Below, in pieces: positions 34,438-35,058 of a stretch of 35,058 nt of DNA. Source of the DNA: Pseudomonas luteola NBRC 103146 (lineage in GTDB: Bacteria > Pseudomonadota > Gammaproteobacteria > Pseudomonadales > Pseudomonadaceae); NCBI RefSeq assembly GCF_002091675.1, contig NZ_BDAE01000032.1:1-35058 (forward strand). The letters are read 5' to 3'. Below the pieces are notes generated by a model. That model searched no databases, was not told the DNA's origin, and worked only from the letters and a program-made list of their open reading frames with translations. The translations under genes were made by a program, and so were the position numbers. The first letter of the stretch is position 1; each line of letters starts with the position of its first letter.

Positions 34438-35058
34438 ATGCTCAGTAGAATAAAGTTCAGCCACAAGATCCTGGCAACGGCCTCGGTAGTGCTGATTGCT
34501 GCCTTCTCGTTGTTCATGACGTACAACGATTATCTGCAACGTACGGCAATCACCCGGGACCTGACCGTTCGCCTCAAAGAACTGGGCACCAGTGCCTCCA
34601 GCAATATTGCCAACTGGGTAAGCGGGCGTATCACGCTGCTTGAAGGAGAGGCGCAGGCGGTACAGCGTGATCTTGCACCTCAGGCATTCACTGCAGTGCT
34701 GGAGCAGAAAGCGTATACCTCAAGCTTTGACCTGACCTATCTGGGGCAGGCGGACGGTACGTTTACGGTTCGACCCTCCATCAGTATGCCTGCCGGCTAT
34801 GACCCGAGAACACGCCCCTGGTATCAGGGCGCCCAAACCAAAGCCGGTTCGATTCTGACCGAGCCTTATGTAGATGCCGCTTCGGGCGGATTGATCATGA
34901 GCCTTGCCACACCCGTCATGCATGAGGGGCAACTGGCGGGTGTTCTTGGAGGCGATCTGAGTCTGCAGACGATGGTGGGTATCGTCAATTCGCTCGACCT
35001 GGGAGGTATCGGTCATGCGATTCTGGTGAATAGCGAAGGCAAGGTACTGGTCAGTCCC
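34438..35058 (+). CDS. Methyl-accepting chemotaxis protein, N-terminal part (Cache domain), 3' end outside window
   Basis: ATG 34438 opens a frame that runs to the window end (207 codons). It begins MLSRIKFSHKILATASVVLI, a first membrane segment, then a dCache-type ligand domain (ITLLEGEAQAVQRDLAPQAF, DPRTRPWYQGAQ, EPYVDAASGGLIMSLATPV, GVLGGDLSLQTMVGIVNSLD and VNSEGKVLVSP). The D-x-R-x-R-PWY segment is typical of Cache_1 receptors for amino acids or organic acids. The HAMP and signalling parts lie outside. It does not join the receptor end at base 1: roughly 260 residues would be missing. Confidence 0.9.
   Translation, partial: MLSRIKFSHKILATASVVLIAAFSLFMTYNDYLQRTAITRDLTVRLKELGTSASSNIANWVSGRITLLEGEAQAVQRDLAPQAFTAVLEQKAYTSSFDLTYLGQADGTFTVRPSISMPAGYDPRTRPWYQGAQTKAGSILTEPYVDAASGGLIMSLATPVMHEGQLAGVLGGDLSLQTMVGIVNSLDLGGIGHAILVNSEGKVLVSP

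Noticed and set aside
1-35058. A complete circular 35-kb plasmid with one chemoreceptor split over the ends.
   Set aside because: The end (Cache domain, 207 residues) and the start (last 162 residues of a receptor) would leave out the second membrane segment, HAMP and the first half of the signalling domain, about 260 residues, so they are two separate partial genes or parts of one with the middle missing.

Overview
The window looks like part of a large plasmid or chromid (or a chromosome carrying an integrated plasmid) of a Pseudomonas-like gammaproteobacterium. The reasons are: a MCP-cheW-cheR-cheD-cheB chemotaxis cluster like the Pseudomonas che2 type, an OxyR with the exact C199/C208 redox pair, an HU-beta gene, a CobW GTPase followed by a WD40 protein, BdlA-like and GGDEF/EAL signalling proteins, and moderate GC with AT-rich control regions. 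The species cannot be fixed from sequence alone. No tRNA, rRNA, CRISPR array or intact insertion sequence was seen.

Layout. 1-3391: end of a chemoreceptor, then cheW, cheR, cheD (frameshifted) and cheB on the plus strand. 3439-5343: a lipoprotein esterase and a GNAT acetyltransferase on the minus strand. 5421-8088: a small ORF, a gene-poor stretch with two iteron-like sites, oxyR on the minus strand and a 108-residue unknown gene. 8329-12564: the replicon core, with three copies of a palindrome, the operon parA-parB-rep (TrfA family), and an origin region holding two 20/21-bp-phased iteron arrays and a second AT-rich repeat family. 12580-13878: a probable Tus (replication-terminus binding) homologue and an HU gene facing each other across a shared terminator. 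14114-18554: a secreted GH15 glucoamylase, deoC and a LacI-family regulator. 18555-19993: decayed siderophore-uptake genes, then a Zur-like operator. 20009-22380: CobW GTPase and WD40 protein. 22714-27441: a small unknown gene, a BdlA-like chemoreceptor with an early stop, a GGDEF-EAL protein and a small membrane protein. 28089-32945: an O-antigen polymerase/ligase-like membrane protein, a small unknown gene, a 7TMR-DISM diguanylate cyclase with a frameshift, and an SGNH hydrolase. 33207-35058: a small unknown gene, an NAD(P)-binding protein and the start of a Cache-domain chemoreceptor.

How it fits together. The rep protein should bind the iterons, ParA/ParB should partition the replicon, and the Tus-like protein may block forks near the origin. 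HU could assist origin opening. Most other genes are accessory: sensing and motility (three chemoreceptors, Che adaptation enzymes), c-di-GMP turnover, surface polysaccharide, polysaccharide breakdown, peroxide response and zinc homeostasis. Four signalling or uptake loci carry an apparent frameshift, early stop or decay (cheD, the BdlA-like receptor, the diguanylate cyclase, the TonB receptor/FecCD fragments). This suggests either erosion of accessory functions or residual base errors in the assembly.
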